Part shown: positions 47,244 through 58,500 of the stretch, piece by piece | Numbering within the stretch: the stretch's first letter is position 1 | Layout of the letters: each line of letters opens with the position of its first letter | Source: Hirundichthys speculiger | Taxonomy: Eukaryota > Chordata > Actinopteri > Beloniformes > Exocoetidae | Assembly (NCBI GenBank): GCA_018398805.1 | Contig: JAGFBZ010002033.1 | Span: 767,501 to 831,500 of the forward strand | DNA length: 64,000 nt | Direction of reading: 5' to 3' | The notes under the pieces: generated by a model | The model's input: the letters and a program-made list of their open reading frames with translations, nothing else | Told to the model about the DNA's origin: nothing | Databases searched by the model: none | Position numbers and translations under genes: made by a program

Positions 47244-50200
47244 CATGAATGTTGTGATGTTTGTTACCGTTATCAAACCCAAATGTGGACCAACATGTTT
47301 TTAAGATATATAACTTTTGTTTTTGTATTTTTTTTGCAAGACAGTGTACATTACATAACAGCCTTCACCACAGGTGCTCTAACTTAAATGTTACAAGCTC
47401 CCTCCCCCCAACTACTGTAGTGAAAGTGTGTTGGACAGAAAACCTAATTTGTTTAGTGGAAGTTATAGCCCAATTTAAAAGTGATTTATATTTGTAAAAG
47501 GTGCCAAAGTAATTTCACATTTTTTTGATACATTTTCAGTGGCATGAATAATGAAAAGGGCTTCTGGCGAGGCACGTTGGACCGTGCCAGAGAGCCGAGC
47601 AAACGGGGTTGTTAAAGAAAGGGTGGGACAGAAGTGGGGATAGGGAAGAGACATGAAACAGCAGCAGAAAAACCTAAGAGCTACTACAGAGAAGGAGCGC
47701 AAAAGGGGAAAGAAAGTTCTGAACATCAAATCTTGATGTTTCAAAATTAGCCATTTCACTGTGTTAATGCAAATGAATGCTGCAGTTTGTGTGAATATCA
47801 TGTCTCACCCATACTGACTGTTAGTGTTAGATTTGATCTGTGACTCTCAAGTTTATAAACAGCACTTCTCTGCGATGTCGTGCTCTCAGGCTGGCACCAA
47901 GCAACAGCTTAGGATGAAGGCGCAATGTGGGTGTTGTACGCAGCATGCAAATGAATTCGAGGAAGAAAAAAAAAAAAAACATGTCATGGGTAGAGGAGGA
48001 GCAAACAAACTTTAAGATACTGTAAGTTTTAAAGCCAGTATCAGCATTCATTTCTGATCCTGCTGCAGTGCCTTCAGTGTGTAATGTGAGCCTGCAGGGC
48101 AAGAGTGGGAAGCAGCAGTAATGTGAAACATTTTAATGTGCTTTTGCATGCTTCCTCTGCTGGTTTTTTTTTTTTTTTTAGAGAAGCAGTTGGGAAATTA
48201 TAACAAGAGTTCTGACATGCGCTGATTACACAACAAAATTGTGTTATCATCAGTTGAGGCTTCTGTTCAAGTTACTAGATGCATGCAAGAGGAAGTGACC
48301 AAATGATAAAAGACTGATAAATCCAAGAAATGCAGAGGAACATTTCAAAATATCCCTCTACACAAATGGACCTTACTGCTCAAGCAGGTTTTTAGTGATC
48401 CTTCTCATTTGTTTGGCTGAATCATTCTTCTATTTATAATATTTGTTTATGCAGTTTTGACTGCATGTGTTCACACAGTGATCACGCTTCTATCCAGTCA
48501 TGCAAGACAGATAAAAATACTCAAGTGCAAATCTTGAGGCAGACAGTGCTGCTGGCAGCAGAGTCACTATAATTCAGCGTGTCCTTTGTGCTACCATTTG
48601 AAGTCTCAGGATTTCTCCCTGACTCTGATCTTTCCACCTTTCTTACCGACTAAACAATGTGCTTCTAAAAATAGATGAGGGTGTTTTCCATACTCAGAAC
48701 GACCTGACATACTGCTGGAGAACAGCAAGGCCGCTTTCTGTGTGTCTTTACAATTGTAAATGTGAAAGAGTTCAATTTTGGCCAAAATTCAGAAATCCAG
48801 AATGTTAAGAGACAGTTTTTGTATTTTGACCAAAAGCTTGTTATGATCATGCGTGGTGCCCAGCAGCCGTCAACCAGGGTTCCTGCGTGGTGAACACTTG
48901 TGTGGTTGTGGTGGTGAGGTGATAACAGGGGTGAATCAGAATCAGTCTCACTGATCAGAGAGGTTTTGCCCAATAAATAAAAAATTTCCAACAGTTTTTT
49001 TTTTTTTTTTTTTTTTTTTGCTTGAGTGTGTTAAATTATAATTGCCATGGACACTTCAAATAATTGTGATGGAATTTTGTCAAAATAAAAGTCAGTTTTG
49101 CAACAATATTCTGCTTTTTCCTACTTTAAAAAAAAAAAATAACATGCATCTGCAGTGATGTAACATGATTTACATACTTGGTCTTTCCTTCTTAAGTTTT
49201 GCAATAATTCTCATTAAATATATAAGAAAAAAGAAATGTCACAAAGATCTTTCTGAAGACATATTGAGAGGAAAATGTTCCCTGCTTGAGAGCCTCCAAG
49301 AATAATTTTCAAGTATACATGTATTTGTGTTTCTATGTGTTTGAGTGAAACAGCATGCATGCAGAATGGTTTATTGTCAGTTCAGCAGGACCCTTCACAA
49401 CTGATTTGATGTCTGGACACATGTGCTGTCTCGAAGAGGGAGAGAGATGAATCTCTGTCCTCTGCTGCAATGTCAGAGCCATCCCTCCCCTCATCCAGAA
49501 GGCCCAACAGCAGGCGTCAAAGCTCCAGGGACAGCAGCTCACAAACAGTCTCTCACGGCCCCACGAAGATTTTACCACTCCATATTTTATCCGCTTAATT
49601 ATTTCTAAGTCCTTCTCCTTCTCCTACACTTCCCTTCAAATTAATTACCCTGATCCAATAATTTACAACCTACAACCTTAAAAAAAAAAAAACCATTAAG
49701 ACAGAGGAAGCCTGGTTAACACGAATAAATGCCCAGCTTCCTTAACTCATCAGTCTAATTCTAATAGATGTTCTCTGCTTTTGCTTTTGAATCAGGTTAA
49801 TGATATTAATTAATTCTGATTTTAATAGAAATACAGCCTAAATGTCAGAGCCTTATTTCCATATTAAGAGATGGCCCTGCCATTCAGTGGTCATGGAGAG
49901 CGAATGCCACTCAGGCTGCAATAATAGAGGGGGTTTACATGGAGATTATATGAAGAAGGAAAAAAAGAGCTCATTGTTAAACCTCTTTGGAAAATCTCAT
50001 TAGATAATGGGATGACTCATTTGCTAAGTAAATTTAGATTTTATACCTCTTGCAGTGGTTTTGATATTGATATCCTTAGAAGATGCTGATGTGTATTTTA
50101 CAGCATTAGCAAAAAATGTTAATCCTGTCATATTTACATGCCGGGTGGTACAGAGTCGTGTTGTCTTTTAGTTCTTTTAACAGTCCAAGGTGCAATGTTT

Positions 50201-50689
50201 ATAACTAATCGAGAGAAGCAGCAAAGGACCTGATGGAGAATCAATTTCATGAAACTACAATGTACTACTGGAAGTTATCGGTCTTCAAAATAAAAGCCCC
50301 CTTGAAAATGTAATGGCAGTTTAAATTCACTAAAAACCCAGTGCGTTGCAAAGTAATATACATACGTTTGAAAATCTGTACAACTCTGTACCCATGGGTC
50401 TGTGTTTCGTGTTGTCGATGTGTACAAATGCATGGATGGATTACACTGAATAAACTGTCCCATGAATGCAGACGCAAGCTCAAAAGGCCAAAAGCAATAA
50501 ATTGATTTCATTGTATTTGATTAATTCCAAATTTGTTTGAGTATTTTCATTACAATGTTCCGAGAAGACCACTTATAATCTATTTTGACCCTAAATAAAC
50601 TCTTCAATGATGATGTCAAACCTAATTATAAGCCTAGATTTATTCCTGAGCCAACGAGTTTAAAACAACAACAGTAGAAGAATAGATGT
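47244..50689. other. Non-coding stretch, 47.2-50.7 kb
   Basis: No gene recognised. It includes a T25 tract at 48995-49019. The AT-rich stretch 49780-50080 is rich in TTAATTAATT and TAATGATATTAAT motifs and may be a conserved element, a guess from composition only. Confidence 0.6.
48995..49019 (+). repeat. T25 homopolymer
   Basis: Twenty-five consecutive T. It could be the A-tail of a minus-strand retroposon, but no body was recognised next to it. Confidence 0.95.
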
Positions 50690-51660
50690 TGCCGGAAGTG
50701 GTTCTCGTGGAAGCTAATATCTCCCTCACACCCACTGAACGTGAGCCAATGAACGCATCGAGTCAGTGCGGTGTTTTATTTTGAAATTTCACAGCGGAAG
50801 TCGCATCAATTTCTGACTGCTTGACCGGTGTGTATTTTCATCTTGCTCTGCGCTGTCTACACACTTGGTTCAGAGGACGTGTGGATGTACCCTACCGTGT
50901 TGCTGTTTCCGTGGCGCAGGACAGGACAGTCACGACGCCTTCAGGGACTCGTTTTTCCACGAAGCAGAGCTTCTGTCCGCGTCCTCCGTTCAGCGGCAGA
51001 AACCTCTAAAACAGCCACTGCCCACAGACGTTTCCTTCACCTACATCAATCAGGCAGTGCCTCTGGAGTCCGGCTTCACTTTTCCCACTGATGCGAGTCG
51101 AACAAGCTGTTTTGTGAGAGCTAATTAATTTGGGAATATCAGGTGGGCCGGCTCTATTGATTCGACATCGGATACAAGTTGGATCAAAGATGAGGATTAA
51201 AGTGTAGTGCTGGTAAGTAGAGTACAACATCAACAACTACCTTATTTGCATATTGTAATTGCGCTCACGCCCACAACCTGCGTGCGTGCCTTTGTGCATT
51301 TGTGAGAATGGAAAGCTCAAATGTTAGTGTTTTATTATGACCCTGGATAACAGAGCACGCGCTCCTCCAAGTGTGATCAGAGGGCTGTGCCGTCACGGCT
51401 GGAAGTTTACTAGCAGCGCTGTGGTGGCGTCACGATTCCTTATCGTGTTGGAGATGGTGTAACGATCTCCTTGCATCATTTTACTACGATGGAGGCGTCC
51501 CAGTCTGTGGCGTGAGTCAGCTGCGTGAATGTCTGTTTAAAACGCGCGTGACGGGATCCGGTGTTCAGTCACTGCGTCCTCTGGTGCTGCTGACACATTC
51601 CATACCAGGCAGTAGAAGCCAGAGAGGTGACGCAGGTGATGAAAACAAACACAGGTGCGT
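50690..51660. promoter_or_regulatory. CpG island, likely gene promoter
   Basis: By hand count there are about 29 CpG in 50690-51210, close to random expectation for its GC content, while the rest of the window is strongly CpG-depleted. CpG stays dense to about 51655. ETS-like CCGGAAGTG (50693-50701) and GCGGAAGTC (50793-50801) sites sit at the left edge, upstream of the inferred exon. Unmethylated islands of this type usually mark promoters. No TATA box was recognised. Direction is inferred as plus from the ETS positions and the donor at 51211, but a minus-strand or bidirectional promoter, perhaps of the RhoGAP gene, is possible. Confidence 0.6.
50820..51210 (+). other. Possible first exon of an unrecognised gene
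   Basis: The stretch ends at a strong donor, CTG followed by GTAAGTAGAG from 51211. All three plus frames are open for 60-87 codons near 50820-51128 but close before the donor, so the exon would be mostly 5' UTR. One frame starts at 50828 with a hydrophobic Met-Cys-Ile-Phe-Ile-Leu-Leu-Cys, like a short signal peptide. Another (to 51128) reads Ala-Phe-Arg-Asp-Ser-Phe-Phe-His-Glu-Ala-Glu-Leu-Leu and Thr-Tyr-Ile-Asn-Gln-Ala-Val-Pro with GC-rich third positions. Stretches of this kind are expected by chance in CpG-rich DNA. The transcription start is inferred, not seen, and the gene body was not identified downstream. Confidence 0.35.
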
Positions 51661-51672
51661 TGGACTATATTA

Positions 51673-51675
<3 letters not shown>

Positions 51676-51746
<71 letters not shown>

Positions 51747-51752
51747 ATATAC
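51676..51752 (+). repeat. Long AT microsatellite
   Basis: About 75 bases of near-pure AT directly follow the CpG-rich zone. Length is likely to vary between individuals and to be unreliable in the assembly. Confidence 0.95.
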
Positions 51753-54700
51753 ATATACATAAGTACCCTTAGATGTTTGCAATGACATCAGTTAAGGAGT
51801 AAGTTTCAACGAGCCAGGTTCCTTTATTTTCTGTTTCCAATAGTTGAGACTGAAATATAAATTTAGATTCCACTACAACCTTGATTTGATAATAAATAAA
51901 TAAAATACAGCTGCCAAAGACTTTTGCACAGTACTGTATCAGTCATCTGCTCAGGAATCCTAAGGACGTCAACAGAAGTCAGCAGGATTTGCGAAATGGC
52001 TCTCTCAGCAAGGTGGATGAAGTAAAACCAGTTCTATCAGAAACCAGTTAGATGGGAAGTGACGCTTATTGAGGTTGTTGATATTACTAATGGCAGGTCT
52101 GCTTGCTTCCTGTCTTCATACCTGAGCTCCACCCCCCCCCCAGATCCCCTCTGATCACTGCAGTGGGGCATCTCAATTTGTGACTATTTCGTGAGCTCTA
52201 GAAAGTGGCAGCTTCTCTCATTTGAGATATTTAGAAAATGTGCCCTGAGATGACTTTATGTTGTTGTTTTGGTGCTAAAAAAATTGGACTGCAATTGAGC
52301 TGAATCGTAAAAATCTGTATTTGCTCCCTCTCATCTTCACCAGCACTGTCTGCATCTATACACCCAGAACTGGAAAGGCAAACATTTAACTTTATCTTGT
52401 CTGAGTCATGCTTGCAGTTTTAAAGTAATGGGGAGGAAAAAATGCAGCGAATCAACCCACTCTGGATAAACAGCGAATGATTTCAGGTTATCATTCCTCT
52501 GCACTCCAGTGATCAAGCAGCTCTTTGTTCCACCTCTTCAGGGTTTCCTGCTGCGGTTGACCTTGTCTTTTCTCAGGACCATAAAGGCCTGCTTCTTTTA
52601 GCAGTGAGAATGGACTGTAATGGAAAGGACGGCTTGCTCCAGCAATATGAAAGGCAGGGCTGAAAACACCAGAACCAGGGGTTGGCAGTAACAAGCGTGC
52701 AGCAGGTGTACTCTGTAGTACTAACTGTATTCCCGTCCAATTCAGACACAGTCTGCGGAGAACAGGTGTGCTGTTAATGAGGGCATCGGTTTTTGTTTGA
52801 CATGCAACTGCGAGAGACATGTTCCTGGAGAGAGAGGCTGAGTGTGTGTCGAGTATGTGCTGGCGTCGACAGAGAGACAACGCAGGGTCTCTTAAGGGCA
52901 GGTCAGTGGGGAGGTAAACACAGTAGCTGTTGGTCTGATGGGAATGAGAGCTTTATCACCTCCAGAAGGTTTACAGCTGCGTGTGTGTGTATGGGGGAAG
53001 GGCTGTGTGTGTGTGTCTAAGAATCATGGATCTCTCACTGTTCTGCCCCACAGCCATGACAGAATTCCACCACAGTCCTGTGGCGTAGCCGTCATAACGG
53101 AAATCTACTACTACTGATTGGTGGTGGTGCTGCTGCAGAAATTACATCTTTTCAAGCGCTAGGATCGTTGCATGATCTAAACATCAGATGATTTATTCAT
53201 AATAGAAACGTAGGTAATGCTCAATTAAAAAAATAAATGCTTTTCTGTAAATTTCACATTTCAGATATTGATGCTTCGAGCTATTTTCCAATGTTTGGGG
53301 TCCCCCTTCACATCCAGGGATCTGCTTCAAAGCTGCATATTGACAGTTAAATTTCTGCGGCATTAACTGATGCACCAACCGTGCCGACAGTAAGCACAGA
53401 CGGGAAAATGTCATTCTACAATAAACTCAGAGGGGATTAATCCTCTGACTCCCAAATATGGAGACATGGGAATGCTGTATTCACTTTCTTTCTTCAGTCA
53501 TCCCTTCTCTCTGCTAATGTATTATCTTGTTGGGTATTAAAAATCACCCAGTTAATGCCCTGAAAACAGCATTAAAATACAGAATTGAAATCCCTACATT
53601 TTATTGTGAAAAGCTTTTGCTGCAGTTTTCCATGTTGCCATGGTGACACATCCTGCAATAGTTATATTACTTGCTGGGGAAACCCTGCAGGCAGGAGTGA
53701 CACCTGCATGCATTTCCTCCTTTTACATTTACTATGCTTTAAAAAGTATCAGTGCCACGGGTTTGTCCGGTATATTATTTACACTTGACATGAGCAGCTC
53801 ATCAACTTAGGAGGAGTTTGACTGACTAAGGGACAGACCAGTGTGATGGTTTTGTCCAGCTGACAGGCTTTAAGATGTCATTTGGCTGCATGGCAGCTTT
53901 GGTAGTGACACAGAGATGACGAGGCTGGTCTGGCTGACAGGTTGTGAAAGACAAAGTTCAGATGTAGAGTCATCAGAGCCAGGCAGAGAGAGAGGGAGAG
54001 AGAGAGAGAGAGAGGACAAGCAAGGGATTTTGATAGAATACAAGAGAGAGGAGGGGGTGTCTCAATGGAGACACAACAGGCATCTAATTACCTCCCGATA
54101 GGAGCCTTGACTCCATGGAAACGGTCTGTGCTCTCCAGAGCTGCAGTTGGCTGCGTCCGTGCTTGTATGCTGTCATGTGTGCAGCTATTGACGGTCAGTC
54201 TTTATGGATCTGGCAGGGTCAAAAAAGCAATGGATTATGATTCAGTCCCTGGTGTCTTCGGTAAACCTCTGGAATAAGTGTCTAGGTTTTTTTTTTTTTT
54301 TTTATTGGGTATAAGCTCCAGCTAGTAAAATGATTCTCTGCAGCAGAGCCTCTGCTGACCTCAGGTACACAAAGACAGGAGTGTCAGCAGTTTCAGGTAA
54401 TAGCCGCTGAACTTTGCTGTCGCAATAATGTCATGAAAAGCAACATGCACACATTTACTCTAATACTTTTTTGCTTCATTCCTTAAGTCTTAAGATATTT
54501 TTGAACTTTTCACCTTAATAAGCATCCTAAAGTTTAGTCGCGTCAAATGAAGCACCATCAGGCTGTATAGAAATGAAACACTTTCAAGAAATTAGAAATG
54601 GAACAATTCTTTTCCTTTTCTAGAGAAGCATTGGTTGGTCAGGTAATGATTAGTCAAACATCTGTTTACAGGGTTTTGTTTTGTTTTGCTTTTTCCCCTA

Positions 54701-55334
54701 GTCAGTAAATGCCTCATATGTACAACACTTTTTTTTTCTAAACCTTAAGAGTCTAAAAAAAAAAAGCTACTAGCACATGCAGTCAACAGGTTTTGTTAAC
54801 TTTCACAGTTTGATTATGTTACTGTGTGTGGGTCATTGTAGTTCTGTTGGACAGAAGGTGCATGCATGGCCTTACACTAGGAAAATAGAGTCAAAACCGT
54901 TACCACTAGAGAATTACAAATTACCTTATATTAACAATTTAAATGATATTTAGTTGACCAAGTTTTCCAGCCAATTCTGGCCTATTACAGTTTTGCAGGT
55001 TAAGCACAAGCATATAAGTGATCAGATATCTTCCAATATTATTTACCTAATTTTAAAGATCATCATGCAGAGAAGGTTTTTACTGTTTGTTAGAATCATC
55101 AGTTTGCAAAGCAGTGTTCAGCCCAAATCAGTTGGTTGCTGTATGTTTCTGCAGAATGTTAATCAGATACACACCACACTAGAACAGGCATGAGTGTGGA
55201 CTCAAATGTTGTTTTCACGATTAGTTTCTTAGTATTTTGTAAAATACATTGGTTTTAATAATCAGCTACAGACAGTGCAGTGTTCAGATGAGGCAGTTCG
55301 GTATCTTCATTCATATAGATTTTACGTTAGTGCA
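51753..55334. other. Non-coding stretch, 51.8-55.3 kb
   Basis: No supported exon. An AG microsatellite lies at 53984-54015 and a T-run at 54283-54303. The minus-strand reading of 129 codons at 52491-52880 has balanced composition but no family resemblance or splice context. Confidence 0.55.
53984..54015 (+). repeat. AG microsatellite
   Basis: Interrupted run of AG with two GG interruptions. Confidence 0.9.
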
Positions 55335-55570
55335 TGCCATCATGACACAAACCACCTGCCCAGCCCCCTCTCATGCCAGTGGCCCCACCTGATGGAAACG
55401 GCCTCCCCCAGCAGGACAATGCGTGCCACCGTTGCCCTGACCCAAAGGATTTACTGCCATGTCTCAATGTCAGACACCACAGGATGAGTCCAGCACTCCC
55501 CCTTCACATACCCCAGTGGTCCAGGGCTGCTTTGGTGACATGAGAGGGACCAACAAAGCTTAAATACCAG
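55335..55570 (+). repeat. Degenerate fish dispersed repeat
   Basis: The phrases AGCAGGACAATGCGTGCCACC, CAGACACCACAGGATGAGTCC and GTCCAGGGCTGCTTTGGTGACATGAGAGGGACCAACA match in order the landmarks of a common fish repeat (QQDNAP-like pseudo-reading, then CAGGGCTGTTTTGGCAGCAAAAGGGGGACC). The class is uncertain. The copy is diverged and without recognised ends. Confidence 0.5.
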
Positions 55571-58500
55571 CTACATAAGATGCATGATTTGAAAAAGTTG
55601 GATTCAATAATCAACTGAGAAACAATGTATCTGTGCACAAGCTGAAAAATATACATAAAAGGCCAGGTTTAAACTTGTTTCCTAAAAAGACATCCAATGT
55701 TATTGTGTCAAATCCAGACTGCTGTGGTGGTTTACTGGTGGAGCAATTTATGGCTACAGATGGATGGATGGTTTTATTCATCCCAACAAAAAATTCACAA
55801 ATTCCAGCAGTATCCACAAACTTTCACAAACAAAAAAATACTAAAAAAATGTTGAATTTGGAAACTTGTATTGTACATTCAGAAGGCCATGCACTGAAAG
55901 TATGAATGCATCACAGATTCGTTTCATAATTTTATGAGTTTACCATTTACGATGTGGAATTAGTTTTTCAATGAGACTTTTATTTAGTATCATGCATACA
56001 AAAACAACTCACAGAGTAGAAATACTACTGTCCAAATAGTAACTTTGAACTAGTTGTGAATTTTATGAAGCATGTTTTCTAACCACTGTCTGCTTAATCA
56101 TATCAATCACGTGTGTTGTGAACAGACCAGGCTATGCCACTAATTAGTACGTTTTGACACCATACATCAGCAGCGACGCAGCACATGGTTTCTGCCGGTG
56201 CTGGTTGTAATGAGGAGATAGATGCAGTGTAACAGGACAGGAGACAGCCGTGATGAAATTAGTTGTGTGTGGTTATTTGATTTGGATCTGTTACTGTCTT
56301 TCTCATTAGTCTGCGGTGGTTCTTGTGTAGGTTTGATTGAGGGAACAGTAATGCAGTTCCGAGTGGGTGTAAAAAAAAGTGCTTATCAGACTATCAAGCT
56401 GGCTGCAAACTGATTTTTATTTATGCAGCTTGTACAGTTTTTCTACTTGGATGCTCTGCATCACTGCCTTTCCCTTCTTTTATTCTTCTGATTGTTTTCT
56501 GAGGAGGTACCCTGCCTCTTTAGGACAGACAAAATCATACTGATTCACTCTGAAGGAACATCACATCTAGGAAGGTTTTTAATTTGAATATTATGAATAA
56601 TACATGGCTGCTTTTTAAAATCATTCTGACCACTTTGAATGACAGATTTAGAGCATTTAAGACTTAGCAATGTGCTATCTGATCTCTGAGATCAAATCAG
56701 AGCTCTACTCTAATTATCTCTAACTAACATGGTAAATTGCCCAGGGATATTATGTCGAAGACCTTGGGTTATTTTAAAAGCACCATTTTCATTGCTGTCG
56801 AGCGGGAAATGAATTCAGAAGTGTTGCTGTCACACAGGTGAAGTGGCTTTAAAGTGGAGTTGGTGGATAATGGTGCTCATGCTTTAGAGATGGTCTCAGA
56901 AGCACTGATTTAATGGTTTTGAAAAGTAAATATATGCATGTTGTCTGATGTTACATACGTGCACCTTGTTTTATCATGGTTTTCTTGCAGTTGGACAAAA
57001 TTGAAATTGCAGCTGCGTCTCTAAGAAAAAAAGTGAACAAATGACATCACTTGGATTTGGATGCAATGAGACCGTCTCCACCCTTTAGTGGGTACATACA
57101 CAAACAGAAATCCAAATGCCTGCATGTGCACAGCTGTGCTCAGGAATGAGGATGGGTGCATGCATGCACAGGCTGTCTTCATGGAGAATTCCCAGTGAGC
57201 ATTGCATGGATGGAGCCGGTGGGTGTGGAACAGGTGCCAAAGTGTGAGCATAACCTCGCACAGGCACTGCAGGGGAATACCAGTGAAAGGGGTGTTAAGG
57301 AGTGTGTCCTTTCTGACTTTGACTTCAAACTCTCTCAGGCTCTTAGCATGGAGAGATGCGGAGGAATTAATGTGAAGCTGGAATGCCTCAAATGTAACTC
57401 AATCGTGCCTTTAGCCGCCGGGCGGGTGCAAGTGTGCATGCATGTGTTTTTTCTTTTTTTCAAGGCACAAAGAGCTCATTTGTTGTCAGCTTCCAAACAC
57501 ACATACACACACCATTACCCAACAATGGCGCTCTGATCTAATTTTTGTTGAAACGTATGTGCAGTGACATGGGTGGTATTTTGTGGTCACTGTGGCCAGG
57601 CAGTCGCTGTGCAGCTCAGCAGTCACACTGGCTCAGACCGAATGCCTCGACATTTGGTCTGGACACTGATACAATTTTGGGTTCCTGTAGAGATTTAGGT
57701 TGATGGCCGGGGCAGAGGGCCAAAGAGCCACCCATGCCAGCAGCTCCCGCTGTGGGAGCAGGCTCCTACAGGGCCATCTGTACAGGCATCCTGGCTGGAA
57801 ACATTAGAAAGTAGGGCATGAAGACGGAGATACCGGAGAACTGGGGGAACAGAGGAGGAAGATGCGTGGAAATGATGACAAAAAGGTGTTTACTTTCAGT
57901 TAAGCCCACGCCCAGTGGAGAATACTCCATTATTTCTCCAGTCACATCATTTCAGCTTTCAAAGAACAGAGTGAAAAATTTAGGCCAGAGCTGCAATTCT
58001 CTGCGGTACACAAAACAGTGTCAAGGACCAGAAATAAGCAAGTCTCTGTTTTGTAGAGCATACTCCCAAAATAGGCGTAATGTTGAAGCTGTGATGTGTT
58101 AAAAGGTGGACATGACGATCTTAAATTAGAAAAGAAGTGTTAAGTATGTAAGTTTGTTGATAAGCATGAAAACGTGGATTTAATTGAGTCTGACAGAACA
58201 CACAACACTCACTGAGTCTGAACTGTCTTCATATTATCCTCCTCTCTAGCAAGGCATGGGTTTCAGCTTTGTCACATATTTTTTTTGTTTTGTTTTCTCT
58301 CTCTCGCGCGCGCACGCTCTTTTAATGTCACAAGTGTTATTGTTGAAACCAGGAAGCAATGACAGAAACAAAGAAAATGTTGCTGCAAAAACCCACACAG
58401 CGAGGACATTTACTGCTCTTGGCTCTGATACGGAGGAGCTCCTTGAAGTGTAGGGTTACACCAGGAAACAGTTTCATATGCGCTATGTGCTGTTTCTCAG

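Noticed and set aside
52491..52880. Minus-strand 129-codon reading with balanced composition
   Set aside because: No family resemblance, no convincing splice acceptor or start context; kept only as a weak possibility.
57156..57536. Plus-strand 126-codon reading
   Set aside because: Cys/His-rich by chance from TGCATGCA-type repeats; no domain pattern.
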